Shown piece after piece: positions 15,153 to 20,711 of a DNA stretch of 23,952 nucleotides. The notes beneath the pieces were generated by a model. The model ran no database searches and had not been told where the DNA came from. It saw only the letters and a list, made by a program, of their open reading frames with translations. The stretch comes from a virus. Both the position numbers and the translations under genes were made by a program. The DNA is taken from IMG/VR virus record IMGVR_UViG_3300047462_000764, positions 1 to 23,952 of that record, one strand, 5' to 3'. Each line of letters begins with the position of its first letter. The stretch's first letter is position 1.

Positions 15153-16053
15153 AGATGCCACCATATTCAATCAGGACCTCGACGCAATACGGTGCCTGTG
15201 TGGGGCCGATTGCGATATCGCCGGCGGGCTCGATCAACTCTGTCCTCGATAGGCCGGCGGCTTGGCAAACGCCCTTTATCGCCGATTCCGCCACGCCAAC
15301 GCCAAGCCGCCGCACGTTGTCCACATAGGCTTTTGTGTTTTTCTCCGCCTGTGCAATCAGGGCATCCGCGCCGACCGCCGAGCGCGCATAGCCCTTCGCA
15401 TGAATGCGATACCGGACGATTTCGGCTGGGCGAACGTACACGGTATCGTTTAGTGGCCGTTGATCCTCTGCCGACAGTGCCGACTCCACGGTGCGGCAGA
15501 GGCTGTCTTCGACGCTGCCGTCGCCTTCGCGCGACAGCAGCGTAACGAGCACGTCTCCCGGCTGCGGACGCGTTGCTTTCGCGTCGAGCAGGCGCCCGTC
15601 GACGGCACGCGCTTTCGATTCGTAAGCCGCGGACGGACCGGCCACACTGAAGCCTTGCGGTGCGAGCTGGATACGTTGACGCAGGTCTTCGTCGTTCTCG
15701 TAAACGGCCGGGATGTTGTGCTCCAGGTCGGCGAGCGAGACAATCAGGCGCTGAAGGCCAAAGAGCGCTGCGCGCTGTTCGAGGTCGTTGCCTTTTGCGA
15801 AGGCCAGCATGACGGCGCGCACAGCATCATTGATGCGCTGGCGCAGCACGATCTCGTGATAGCAGTTTTCCTGTAGTAGTCGCGCAAGTGGTTCCGACTC
15901 GAGCGCAAGTGTTGCCGCGATTTCGGCTTGCTCGTCTTCTGGCCAAAGCGCGACCATTGCCGTTTTACGGCGCATGTAGATCGTTTCGAAATCAAGCACT
16001 TCAAGCGCGTTGGGAACGGGCAGACTCGATAAATTGATGAGAGACGCTGTCAC
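15145..16053 (-). CDS. J: Baseplate assembly protein J (gpJ)
   Basis: P2 gpJ, the baseplate wedge arm (Baseplate_J family), 302 residues as in P2. Starts with GTG 16053, which overlaps the TGA of W (GTGA). Recognisable segments are LEVLDFETIYMRRKTAMVAL, RQRINDAVRAVMLAFAKGND with LEQRAALFGLQRL, and RIQLAPQGFSVAGPSAAYES. It assembles with W and I to form the wedges around the V/D hub. Complete and intact. Confidence 0.95.
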   Translation of the reverse strand: MTASLINLSSLPVPNALEVLDFETIYMRRKTAMVALWPEDEQAEIAATLALESEPLARLLQENCYHEIVLRQRINDAVRAVMLAFAKGNDLEQRAALFGLQRLIVSLADLEHNIPAVYENDEDLRQRIQLAPQGFSVAGPSAAYESKARAVDGRLLDAKATRPQPGDVLVTLLSREGDGSVEDSLCRTVESALSAEDQRPLNDTVYVRPAEIVRYRIHAKGYARSAVGADALIAQAEKNTKAYVDNVRRLGVGVAESAIKGVCQAAGLSRTELIEPAGDIAIGPTQAPYCVEVLIEYGGIYA

Positions 16054-16412
16054 GAGGCACTCCGTGCGGACAGATCAACTCGGGCATTGATAGTGTCGCC
16101 GGTCTCGTTCGTCCAGCCTTCGATGTCGAGATAGAGCTTGGCAACGGTGCCGCTTGCATCTTCCGCTGTGAGCAGCACGCGGGTGAGCGTGAACCGCGAT
16201 TCCCAACGCATGAGCGCGGTTGCTACAGCCGCGTATAGCCGAGTGCGGGTCGCGCCGTTGCTTGGCGCATCGATCAGGTCGGGCAGTTCGGAGCCGAACG
16301 TGCGACGCTGTATGCACGACGCAAGCGGCGTCGATACGATCTTGCCAATCGATTGATAGAGATGGTCGAGGCCACTGATAGCGCGGCCGGTGTTCGCGTT
16401 CATGCCTTTCAT
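16050..16412 (-). CDS. W: Baseplate assembly protein W (gpW, gp25-like)
   Basis: Gp25-like baseplate wedge protein of about 120 residues, homologous to T4 gp25 and the type VI secretion protein TssE. It includes GRAISGLDHLYQSIGKIVST, TFGSELPDLIDAPSNGATRT and AVATALMRWESRFTLTRVLL, matching the conserved core that nucleates the sheath on the baseplate. The ATG at 16412 overlaps the TGA of V (ATGA); a second ATG lies three codons in. Confidence 0.95.
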   Translation of the reverse strand: MKGMNANTGRAISGLDHLYQSIGKIVSTPLASCIQRRTFGSELPDLIDAPSNGATRTRLYAAVATALMRWESRFTLTRVLLTAEDASGTVAKLYLDIEGWTNETGDTINARVDLSARSAS

Positions 16413-17095
16413 ACCGGCTCACTCACGAGTTCACCGTCGCCTTGTTCGCGGTGCGTGTGGTGCGGCAGGCTCTTGCCCTTCGATTTCACCTCTCCGGTGA
16501 AATTCGCCGCGCCGTCAATGTGCATCGTGGATGTGCTGCCAGCACCGCCCATGCCGATCATGCCGGCTTCGAAGGCGAACGGTCCCTTGACCGTCATTGC
16601 GCCGGTGCAGGTCGTTTGCTGCGCGTCGAGCGTGATGTTTTCGGCTTGCACGGTTGCGCTCTTGGTCTGCACCGTGACCGAGCCTGGGGCGACGATCCGC
16701 ACCGTTGCGCTTGCGGGCAGCTCAACCAAGAGGGAATGGCTGGCGTGGTCGTATTCAATACGGGCGCCATCGGGATAGGTGCGTGTGTGCGTGTCCGGGC
16801 TCGCGCTCGGCGCCGGTACGGCATCCGAGAATAGCCCGCGCAGCGCAACGCCCTGTGCTGGGTCGCCCATCGGGCAGAGCAGCAGGACTTGCTCGCCTTC
16901 TGTTGGCGGCAGCCAATCGCGTGTCGAGCCGGCGGCAAAGGTGAGCCACGGAATCCAGTTGGTTTGCAGGCCTGCGCCGTCCGTATCGGGGTCGCCGACT
17001 GTCACGCGGCACAACGCAGCCGCATGATTGACTTGGAGAACCGAGCCCTTGCGTACCGCGTTGCGGGCCTGTCGTTGAATTTCGTTTGAGTCCAT
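16409..17095 (-). CDS. V: Baseplate central spike protein V (gpV)
   Basis: Membrane-puncturing spike of P2-type tails, 228 residues (P2: 211). It has an OB-fold start (VRKGSVLQVNHAAALCRVTV), then GLQTNWIPWLTFAAGSTRDW and EGEQVLLLCPMGDPAQGVAL, a beta-helix region, and near the C-terminus SLPHHTHREQG. The HTH triplet at 213-215 is the HxH motif that coordinates iron at the spike tip in gpV. First gene of the V-W-J-I-H set, which are all coupled by overlaps. Confidence 0.95.
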   Translation of the reverse strand: MDSNEIQRQARNAVRKGSVLQVNHAAALCRVTVGDPDTDGAGLQTNWIPWLTFAAGSTRDWLPPTEGEQVLLLCPMGDPAQGVALRGLFSDAVPAPSASPDTHTRTYPDGARIEYDHASHSLLVELPASATVRIVAPGSVTVQTKSATVQAENITLDAQQTTCTGAMTVKGPFAFEAGMIGMGGAGSTSTMHIDGAANFTGEVKSKGKSLPHHTHREQGDGELVSEPV

Positions 17096-17167
17096 GTCGG
17101 CAATGGTGCCAACCGTGCGCGCGCGATGCGAGCAATGGCTTCTGTCGTGCTAGCGGGTACAGCACGC

Positions 17168-17211
17168 TTGTTCGTAGCGCATACGAACAACGCCCCTCGG
17201 AGAGAGGGGCG
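17168..17211. promoter_or_regulatory. Tandem inverted repeats upstream of gene V
   Basis: Two perfect inverted repeats lie side by side: TTGTTCGTA (17168-17176), 5-nt loop, TACGAACAA (17182-17190), directly followed by CGCCCCTC (17191-17198), 5-nt loop, GAGGGGCG (17204-17211). The second is a GC-rich hairpin suited to ending transcripts of the small gene that stops at 17220, although the minus-strand sequence after it (TTGTTCG) is only weakly U-rich. The first begins TTGT and ends ACAA like P2 Ogr activator sites, and lies 73-95 bp before V, but its spacing is 15, not the 12 of the Ogr consensus. Confidence 0.5.
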
Positions 17212-17219
17212 TGGGAGGC

Positions 17220-17420
17220 TTACAACAAGTCGTCGAACTCGCCGGATGCGAGCGATAGCTGATGTCGAAATGGGTCTAGCAGTTGATATACCGAATGCGC
17301 GCTGACGTGGGCCGTATCGGCTTTGTCGAGCAATTCGCACAAGGCGTCAACGCTGTGGCTGACATCGGCGATGGTGTTGCACAGCTCGCGCAGCGGCGGA
17401 AGTGGTCGAGTCAGCCTCAT
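17220..17420 (-). CDS. Hypothetical 66-residue helical protein
   Basis: Small protein of unknown function, predicted mostly helical (RELCNTIADVSHSVDALCEL and HVSAHSVYQLLDPFRHQLSL). It starts at ATG 17420, one base downstream of the stop of the BRO-N-like gene remnant, so it is the third piece of the same minus-strand transcript from the C4-like RNA onward. It ends just before the tandem inverted repeats. No family recognised. Confidence 0.55.
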   Translation of the reverse strand: MRLTRPLPPLRELCNTIADVSHSVDALCELLDKADTAHVSAHSVYQLLDPFRHQLSLASGEFDDLL

Positions 17421-17421
17421 T

Positions 17422-17951
17422 TCACGCCTCCAGCAGCCGCAATTGCGCGGTGTCCTGGCCGAGTAGCGTGAGGTCCGGCATGGGCCACGCGGCGAGTCGG
17501 CAGTAGTGCCGCAGCGCATGTAAGCGCTGCTGATAGAGCATCGCGTCGCGCCTGCCGATCAGCCGTTCGCTCAGTTGCTCGATTTCGCGGATATAGGCGT
17601 TGCGCTCTTTCGTGGTGACATCGTGCGGCTCGACAAAGTGCCAAACGAACTCGGCGACAGCAACTTTCATCGTTTGCGCTTTGGGCTGGCCGGATTCCAT
17701 CACGATGAGGAGGTAGCCGATGGGGTGGTAGACGTCGGAGTCGTAGTTCTTGCCGTCAACTTGACGGCAACTGAATAGTGCCGGAGATGCGAATTGCGCT
17801 CGACAATCTTGTTGATTGCGTCGCGTGGATCAGCATATTCGAGCCATTCGCCGATGGCTGTTTTGGTCGCGTGGGGAATGCCGTTGATGTGGACGATCTG
17901 GGAAAGGTTGATCTCGCCCCATTGGAAGGGCTGGAGGGATTGAGCGGCCAT
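17422..17951 (-). pseudogene. BRO-N antirepressor-like gene with a frameshift
   Basis: Two frames together make one protein. Frame one starts at ATG 17951, after AGGAGG, with LSQIVHINGIPHATKTAIGE, then WLEYADPRDAINKIVERNSH and LRHYSVAVKLTA, the N-terminal BRO-N plan. It then runs into a low-complexity Thr/Ser tail and stops at 17700. The other frame continues the homology: KNYDSDVYHPIGYLLIVMES, GQPKAQTMKVAVAEFVWHF and a helical C-terminus ending at 17422. The second frame lies -1 relative to the first, and the switch falls at 17745-17752, beside the palindrome at 17750-17770. The missing bases would fit a short TDG-like step between LTA and KNYD. BRO-N/KilA-type proteins are phage antirepressors. 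As sequenced it is broken, unless a programmed shift restores it; the downstream frame also has its own ATG at 17700-17702. Confidence 0.7.
17750..17770. repeat. TGCCGTCA palindrome, copy 1 (in antirepressor gene)
   Basis: Perfect 10-bp arms, TTGCCGTCAA and TTGACGGCAA, around one central C. The inner 19 bp (17751-17769) are identical to those at 19176-19194. It lies inside the BRO-N-like gene, at the point where the reading frame is lost. Confidence 0.75.
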
Positions 17952-17997
17952 ATTGGCCTCCTGATTGACATTTTGATTTCACCCTCTTTGAAAGGGC

Positions 17998-18085
17998 GGC
18001 CGGGGGCTCAAAACCGCAATCAGACGGCGGGCGTATTCCCCTCTCACAAGGGTCTTGTATTAGCCTCACACCCGGCCATTGAGAC
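17998..18085 (-). ncRNA. C4-family antisense RNA-like element, copy 1
   Basis: On the minus strand the core folds with a closing stem GGCCGGG (18071-18077) to CCCGGCC (17998-18004), a further GGCT/AGCC pairing (18062-18065 with 18005-18008), and inside it the word ATACAAGACCC (18050-18060) that can pair with a following GGGG. C4 RNA of phages P1/P7 and its prophage relatives (and P4 CI RNA) are processed from the leader of an antirepressor operon and block its translation by pairing with it. Here the element lies about 50-130 nt upstream of, and on the same strand as, the BRO-N antirepressor-like gene, exactly that arrangement. Family assignment is from pattern and context, without a covariance search. 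Short open frames across it are not taken as genes. Confidence 0.65.
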
Positions 18086-18240
18086 GCAATCACCCGCCAT
18101 GACGGGCAATGAGGAATCGATGGACGTAAAAAAACCGCTGTGCTTTCGGGAGCGGAGACCGCTGATTGAGGTGTTTTGAGCACCTGGCGGCAGATTGCCA
18201 TTGCATTGATTAGGCGGTTCTGTCAATTTCCGCGTATTCA
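18078..18240. other. Leader region upstream of C4-like copy 1, hairpin-rich, no gene
   Basis: No convincing protein gene. Several small inverted repeats can be seen: CCCG/CGGG around 18093-18108, CCGCT/AGCGG (about 18136-18156), AGGTG/CACCT (18168-18184), suggesting structured RNA or a processed leader on the minus strand. The stretch continues into the palindromes at 18241-18287. Confidence 0.4.
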
Positions 18241-18287
18241 GTTGATGTCAGATTGACATCAACTGCCGTCAACGTGACGGCAGTTGA
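18241..18287. promoter_or_regulatory. Two overlapping palindromes, incl. TGCCGTCA copy 2
   Basis: First palindrome: GTTGATGTCA (18241-18250), GAT, TGACATCAAC (18254-18263). Second: TCAACTGCCGTCA (18259-18271), ACG, TGACGGCAGTTGA (18275-18287), sharing five bases with the first. They sit between the C4-like leader (minus strand) and the vapB promoter (plus strand), so a bound dimer could act on either or both. The half-sites TGATGTCA and TGCCGTCA are related. Confidence 0.65.
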
Positions 18288-18329
18288 TTCATCATGCAAG
18301 ACGCAACCAATCCAATGTACACATGCGTA

Positions 18330-18358
18330 TTTACACGAGATAGGGGGTGGCTTATAGT
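18330..18358 (+). promoter_or_regulatory. vapBC sigma-70 promoter
   Basis: TTTACA (18330-18335), a 17-bp spacer and TATAGT (18353-18358) form a strong-looking promoter 30 bp before the vapB ATG. GTACA words at 18318, 18357 and 18368 overlap or flank it and include the inverted pair GTAC-ATCATC-GTAC, a plausible VapB operator. Confidence 0.65.
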
Positions 18359-18387
18359 ACATCATCGTACACACATTCGGAGCGGTA

Positions 18388-18624
18388 ATGCCTACCACCC
18401 GCGCTTTCAAGAACGGCAACTCCCAAGCTGTTCGCATCCCAGCCGATCTTGCCTACAGCCGCAGCGATATTGAGTTAGAAATCGAGCGCGTGGGCGACGA
18501 AATTCGTATCCGCCCAGCACGTCGCCCACTGGGCGGAGTGTTGAAGAAATTCGCCAAATTCGGACCGGACTTCATGGCCGAAGGACGCGGCGAGCAGGAG
18601 CAGTCTGAGCGCGAGGGCCTGTGA
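18388..18624 (+). CDS. vapB: VapB-type antitoxin (AbrB/SpoVT fold)
   Basis: Antitoxin of 78 residues. The N-terminal TTRAFKNGNSQAVRIPADLA is the classic swapped-hairpin AbrB DNA-binding motif of VapB, followed by IELEIERVGDEIRIRPARRP. The C-terminus (VLKKFAKFGPDFMAEGRGEQ) is the segment that usually inserts into the toxin. GGAG precedes the ATG by 5 nt. Its TGA overlaps the vapC ATG (TGATG). It is expected to repress its own promoter. Confidence 0.93.
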   Translation: MPTTRAFKNGNSQAVRIPADLAYSRSDIELEIERVGDEIRIRPARRPLGGVLKKFAKFGPDFMAEGRGEQEQSEREGL

Positions 18625-19025
18625 TGCCGCGCTTCATGCTTGACACCAACATGTGCATTTACCTGATAAAAAATCAGCCTGAGCAGGTCGCGAAGCGATT
18701 TGCTGAATGCTACGTGGGAGACGTTGTGATGTCCGCCGTGACCTATGCGGAACTCGAATACGGCGTAACGGCTTCTGCGAACCGTACCCGCGAGCGTCGC
18801 AATCTCGTGGCACTCATCGAAGATATTCCGGTTGCTCCTTTCGATGCCGCTGCGGCCATCGCCTATGGGCCAGTTCGCGAGGCCACCCGCGAGCGTAAGA
18901 AGGATGCGCTTGACAAGCTGATTGCTGCCCACGCGATTGCCTTAGACGTGATTCTGGTGACCAATAATGAACGCGATTTCGCTGGCTATCCCGGGATCAA
19001 AATCGAAAACTGGATCAATGGGTAG
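18624..19025 (+). CDS. vapC: VapC-type PIN-domain ribonuclease toxin
   Basis: PIN-domain toxin of 133 residues that would cleave RNA (tRNA or rRNA in studied relatives) with Mg2+. Acidic and polar active-site residues are visible: Asp in FMLDTNMCIYLI, Glu in MSAVTYAELEYGV, Asp in DALDKLIAAHAIAL, and the VTNNERDFAGYPGIKIENW ending. Start ATG 18624 overlaps the vapB stop. A CTCTCG/CGAGAG hairpin follows the stop. The intact active site suggests a working module. Confidence 0.93.
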   Translation: MPRFMLDTNMCIYLIKNQPEQVAKRFAECYVGDVVMSAVTYAELEYGVTASANRTRERRNLVALIEDIPVAPFDAAAAIAYGPVREATRERKKDALDKLIAAHAIALDVILVTNNERDFAGYPGIKIENWING

Positions 19026-19032
19026 ACAAATT

Positions 19033-19050
19033 CTCTCGTACTTGCGAGAG
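19033..19050. terminator. Hairpin after vapC
   Basis: Inverted repeat CTCTCG (19033-19038), 6-nt loop, CGAGAG (19045-19050), 8 bp after the vapC stop. No T-run follows on either strand, so intrinsic termination is doubtful; it may protect the mRNA 3' end or belong to the neighbouring RNA element. Confidence 0.3.
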
Positions 19051-19065
19051 GTGCGACGAAGAGGC

Positions 19066-19151
19066 GGCCAGGTGCTTGAACACGGTAGAAGGACCGCCCG
19101 CAGATTTTCCCTTTCGGGTCTTGTATCGCTGCGTGCCACCCGGCCATTGAG
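19066..19151 (-). ncRNA. C4-family antisense RNA-like element, copy 2
   Basis: A diverged second copy. On the minus strand the closing stem is GGCCGGGTG (19137-19145) with CACCTGGCC (19066-19074): nine pairs including one G-U. The word ATACAAGACCC (19116-19126) is followed by GAAAGGG, giving a CCC-GAAA-GGG hairpin, then GCGGGCGG. It shares CACCCGGCCATTGAG and GGGTCTTGTAT exactly with copy 1 while loops and inner stems differ, so pairing rather than sequence is kept. The G-U pair would be an A-C mismatch on the plus strand, supporting the minus strand as the RNA. Downstream on this strand lies only the antisense side of vapC; no antirepressor target follows. Confidence 0.6.
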
Positions 19152-19170
19152 TTGTCGACGGTCAAGGATG

Positions 19171-19199
19171 TCAACTGCCGTCAACTTGACGGCAGTTGA
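19171..19199. repeat. TGCCGTCA palindrome, copy 3
   Basis: TCAACTGCCGTCA (19171-19183), ACT, TGACGGCAGTTGA (19187-19199): 13-bp perfect arms, identical to those of copy 2. It lies 20 bp upstream of C4-like copy 2 on its strand, and just past the 3' end of the convergent PIN toxin gene. Confidence 0.75.
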
Positions 19200-19216
19200 A
19201 TCAACCGCAATCGATG

Positions 19217-19648
19217 TCAATTTGCCTGGACTTCCCAGGGATTCAGAATGGCAACGCCCGTCGGCGCAAAGTCTTCCACATTGCGCGTGACAATGGTCAT
19301 GCCATGCACAAGCGCTGTTGCAGCGATGAGTGCGTCGCGCTCGGATCGCCGGTCTGGCACATGCAGCCGAGCACAGCGTAGTGCCGCCGTGGTGTCCAAA
19401 GGCAAAACCCGGCCGCTGAACTCAGGCAACACATGATGATCAAGCCATGCTCTCAGCATCGCGCCTTGGTGCGCGTCTCGGCGCTCGACCAGCAAGACCC
19501 CGGTTTCCAGTTCCATGATCGTGATAGCGGAAACAAAGAGCGAGGCGGCATCAACGGTTGCGGCCCATGCCGCTACATTGGCATCGGCCTTGCCACTTTT
19601 CACCTTGCGTAGCTCGGAGACGACATTGGTATCCAATACAAACATCAT
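19217..19648 (-). CDS. PIN-domain toxin (VapC/FitB-like) paired with Phd-type antitoxin
   Basis: PIN-domain protein of 143 residues. Active-site residues: Asp in FVLDTNVVSELRK, Glu in AITIMELETGVLL, Asp in RSERDALIAATALVHGM, and TRNVEDFAPTGVAILNPWE at the end, the usual FitB-like subgroup pattern. ATG 19648 overlaps the TGA of the upstream antitoxin gene (ATGA), so toxin translation is coupled to it. It is a different subfamily from the vapC at 18624 and faces it. Confidence 0.92.
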   Translation of the reverse strand: MMFVLDTNVVSELRKVKSGKADANVAAWAATVDAASLFVSAITIMELETGVLLVERRDAHQGAMLRAWLDHHVLPEFSGRVLPLDTTAALRCARLHVPDRRSERDALIAATALVHGMTIVTRNVEDFAPTGVAILNPWEVQAN

Positions 19649-19899
19649 GTGAGATCAGCCGGTCGAGCTTTGATGTTGATGCGTGGCGGATCAAACTCGA
19701 TGTCTTCAATTCCCGGCACTGCGAGGGCGTCAGCAATATTGCGGCGCCGCTGAGTGAGCCGTTGATACTCCTCAAAGCTCAACAGCACATGCGCCGGTTT
19801 GCCGCGATCCGTGATGAACACCGGCCCACCTTTGGTCGCCTTCTTGGCTTTTGTCACGTCTTGGTTAAGTTCTCGGCTCGATAGCGTCGTAATCGTCAT
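19645..19899 (-). CDS. Phd/YefM-type antitoxin
   Basis: Antitoxin of 84 residues with the Phd/YefM fold: TLSSRELNQDVTKAKKATKG, then GPVFITDRGKPAHVLLSFEE and YQRL. The C-terminal part (GIEDIEFDPPRINIKARPAD) should wrap the PIN toxin. Likely autorepressor through the palindrome at 19921-19942. Phd-type antitoxins joined to PIN toxins are a common arrangement in proteobacteria. Confidence 0.92.
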   Translation of the reverse strand: MTITTLSSRELNQDVTKAKKATKGGPVFITDRGKPAHVLLSFEEYQRLTQRRRNIADALAVPGIEDIEFDPPRINIKARPADLT

Positions 19900-19920
19900 A
19901 ACAAATCTCCCATCCGCCTA

Positions 19921-19942
19921 ATTGTAGGTATGTTACTACAAT
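19921..19942. promoter_or_regulatory. Palindromic operator upstream of the Phd-PIN pair
   Basis: ATTGTAG (19921-19927), 8 nt, CTACAAT (19936-19942), beginning 21 bp before the antitoxin ATG. On the minus strand the proximal arm contributes TACAAT, a good -10. It resembles the ATTGTAG arm of the brnTA operator. The -35 is not clear. Confidence 0.5.
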
Positions 19943-19994
19943 CGGTGGTGCAACTTGTATAGTCTTCCCCAAGCTAACTGATAAAGAATGATGC

Positions 19995-20174
19995 TTATCT
20001 ATCCTTTGCCTCCACATCGAGCACAACTTCGGCGACGATCTGCCGGATACCGGCCAACGCCCCTTCCGGCGTCACATCAAGCCACGAAAGGGATGGAAAC
20101 TCGGCGCAGAGGCCGACATGCTCCCTGTCCTCCAGGGACCACGTTACGCGGTATGTAAAGTGGTCTTGGGCCAT
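19995..20174 (-). CDS. Solitary, shortened HicB-like protein
   Basis: From ATG 20174, preceded by AAGGAGAAG, it encodes 59 residues: HFTYRVTWSLEDREHVGLCA, EFPSLSWLDVTPEGALAGIR and QIVAEVVLDVEAKDR. This is the HicB N-terminal partial RNase H-like fold with the GLCAEFPSLSW signature. Family members of this kind normally continue into a C-terminal helix-turn-helix or ribbon-helix-helix that binds DNA; here the stop comes directly after the first domain. No HicA toxin is adjacent. It follows gene S by 56 bp on the same strand. Either a decayed antitoxin or an orphan that could neutralise a HicA elsewhere. Confidence 0.75.
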   Translation of the reverse strand: MAQDHFTYRVTWSLEDREHVGLCAEFPSLSWLDVTPEGALAGIRQIVAEVVLDVEAKDR

Positions 20175-20230
20175 GACTTCTTCTCCTTCAGTTTGTCTCG
20201 TCGTTGGCATGATGGCCCTGTCACGGGCAT

Positions 20231-20695
20231 TCAATGGTTCAAGTGGCGCAGCAGTCTATCGCGGATCATCTCGCGATCGGCATCTGTGAACCCCAACAGC
20301 ACGCGCGCCGGATAGCGGTATTCCGGGCCGCCCGGTTCGATGGGTGCCCGCTCGCCAAACTGGTGTACGCGAGCGACGCGCGCCACGCGCCCGGCGAAGC
20401 CGATCGCTAGCCCCCGACCGTCCGCCTCAATCCGCAGCCAACGCGCCGTGCGTAACTTCATAAACATCGCCGTGCGCTTGATACGGCCACGCTTCTCGCG
20501 CAGCTTTTTGCCGCCCGCCTTGGCTTTACGGGGTTTGTAGGCGCTATCGTCAGGATTCTTTTGTGCGGCGACACGTGCTTGCTGGCTGCGCCGCAGCTCA
20601 CGCGCGATATCGCGCATCGCGGCGCGTCGGCCGGCAGGCGAGAGTTGTGTGAGCAGTGTGCTTGCCCATTGTTCGACGGCACTTAACTCATCCAC
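20231..20695 (-). CDS. S: Tail completion protein S (gpS, virion morphogenesis)
   Basis: P2 gpS family protein. GTG 20695 gives 154 residues (P2 gpS: 150), starting VDELSAVEQWASTLLTQLSP, the conserved N-terminus. The core RDIARELRRSQQARVAAQKN and DDSAYKPRKAKAGGKKLREK, and the later VHQFGERAPIEPGGPEYRYP, match the family well. The frame stays open to 20731, but those codons come from the neighbouring capsid-gene junction. gpS completes the tail for head joining. It normally follows R, which is missing here. Confidence 0.92.
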   Translation of the reverse strand: MDELSAVEQWASTLLTQLSPAGRRAAMRDIARELRRSQQARVAAQKNPDDSAYKPRKAKAGGKKLREKRGRIKRTAMFMKLRTARWLRIEADGRGLAIGFAGRVARVARVHQFGERAPIEPGGPEYRYPARVLLGFTDADREMIRDRLLRHLNH

Positions 20696-20711
20696 GGTTG
20701 TGCAACCCATG

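Noticed and set aside
6401-17095. Interpretation as a dedicated R-type tailocin
   Set aside because: The tail set is complete, but there are no lysis genes or tailocin regulators, and remnants of N, O and P together with integrase point to a decayed prophage.
17168-17190. Calling the palindrome a standard Ogr site
   Set aside because: Spacing between TTGT and ACAA is 15, not 12, and no matching site exists before O or P; kept only as a speculative finding.
18044-18226. Minus-strand 60-codon ORF ending near C4-like copy 1
   Set aside because: It crosses the structured RNA; conservation of such sequences is better explained by RNA pairing, and it has no recognisable fold.
18986-19174. Minus-strand 62-codon ORF across C4-like copy 2
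   Set aside because: It covers the RNA element and the antisense of vapC; the peptide resembles spurious ORFs often called in C4-type regions.
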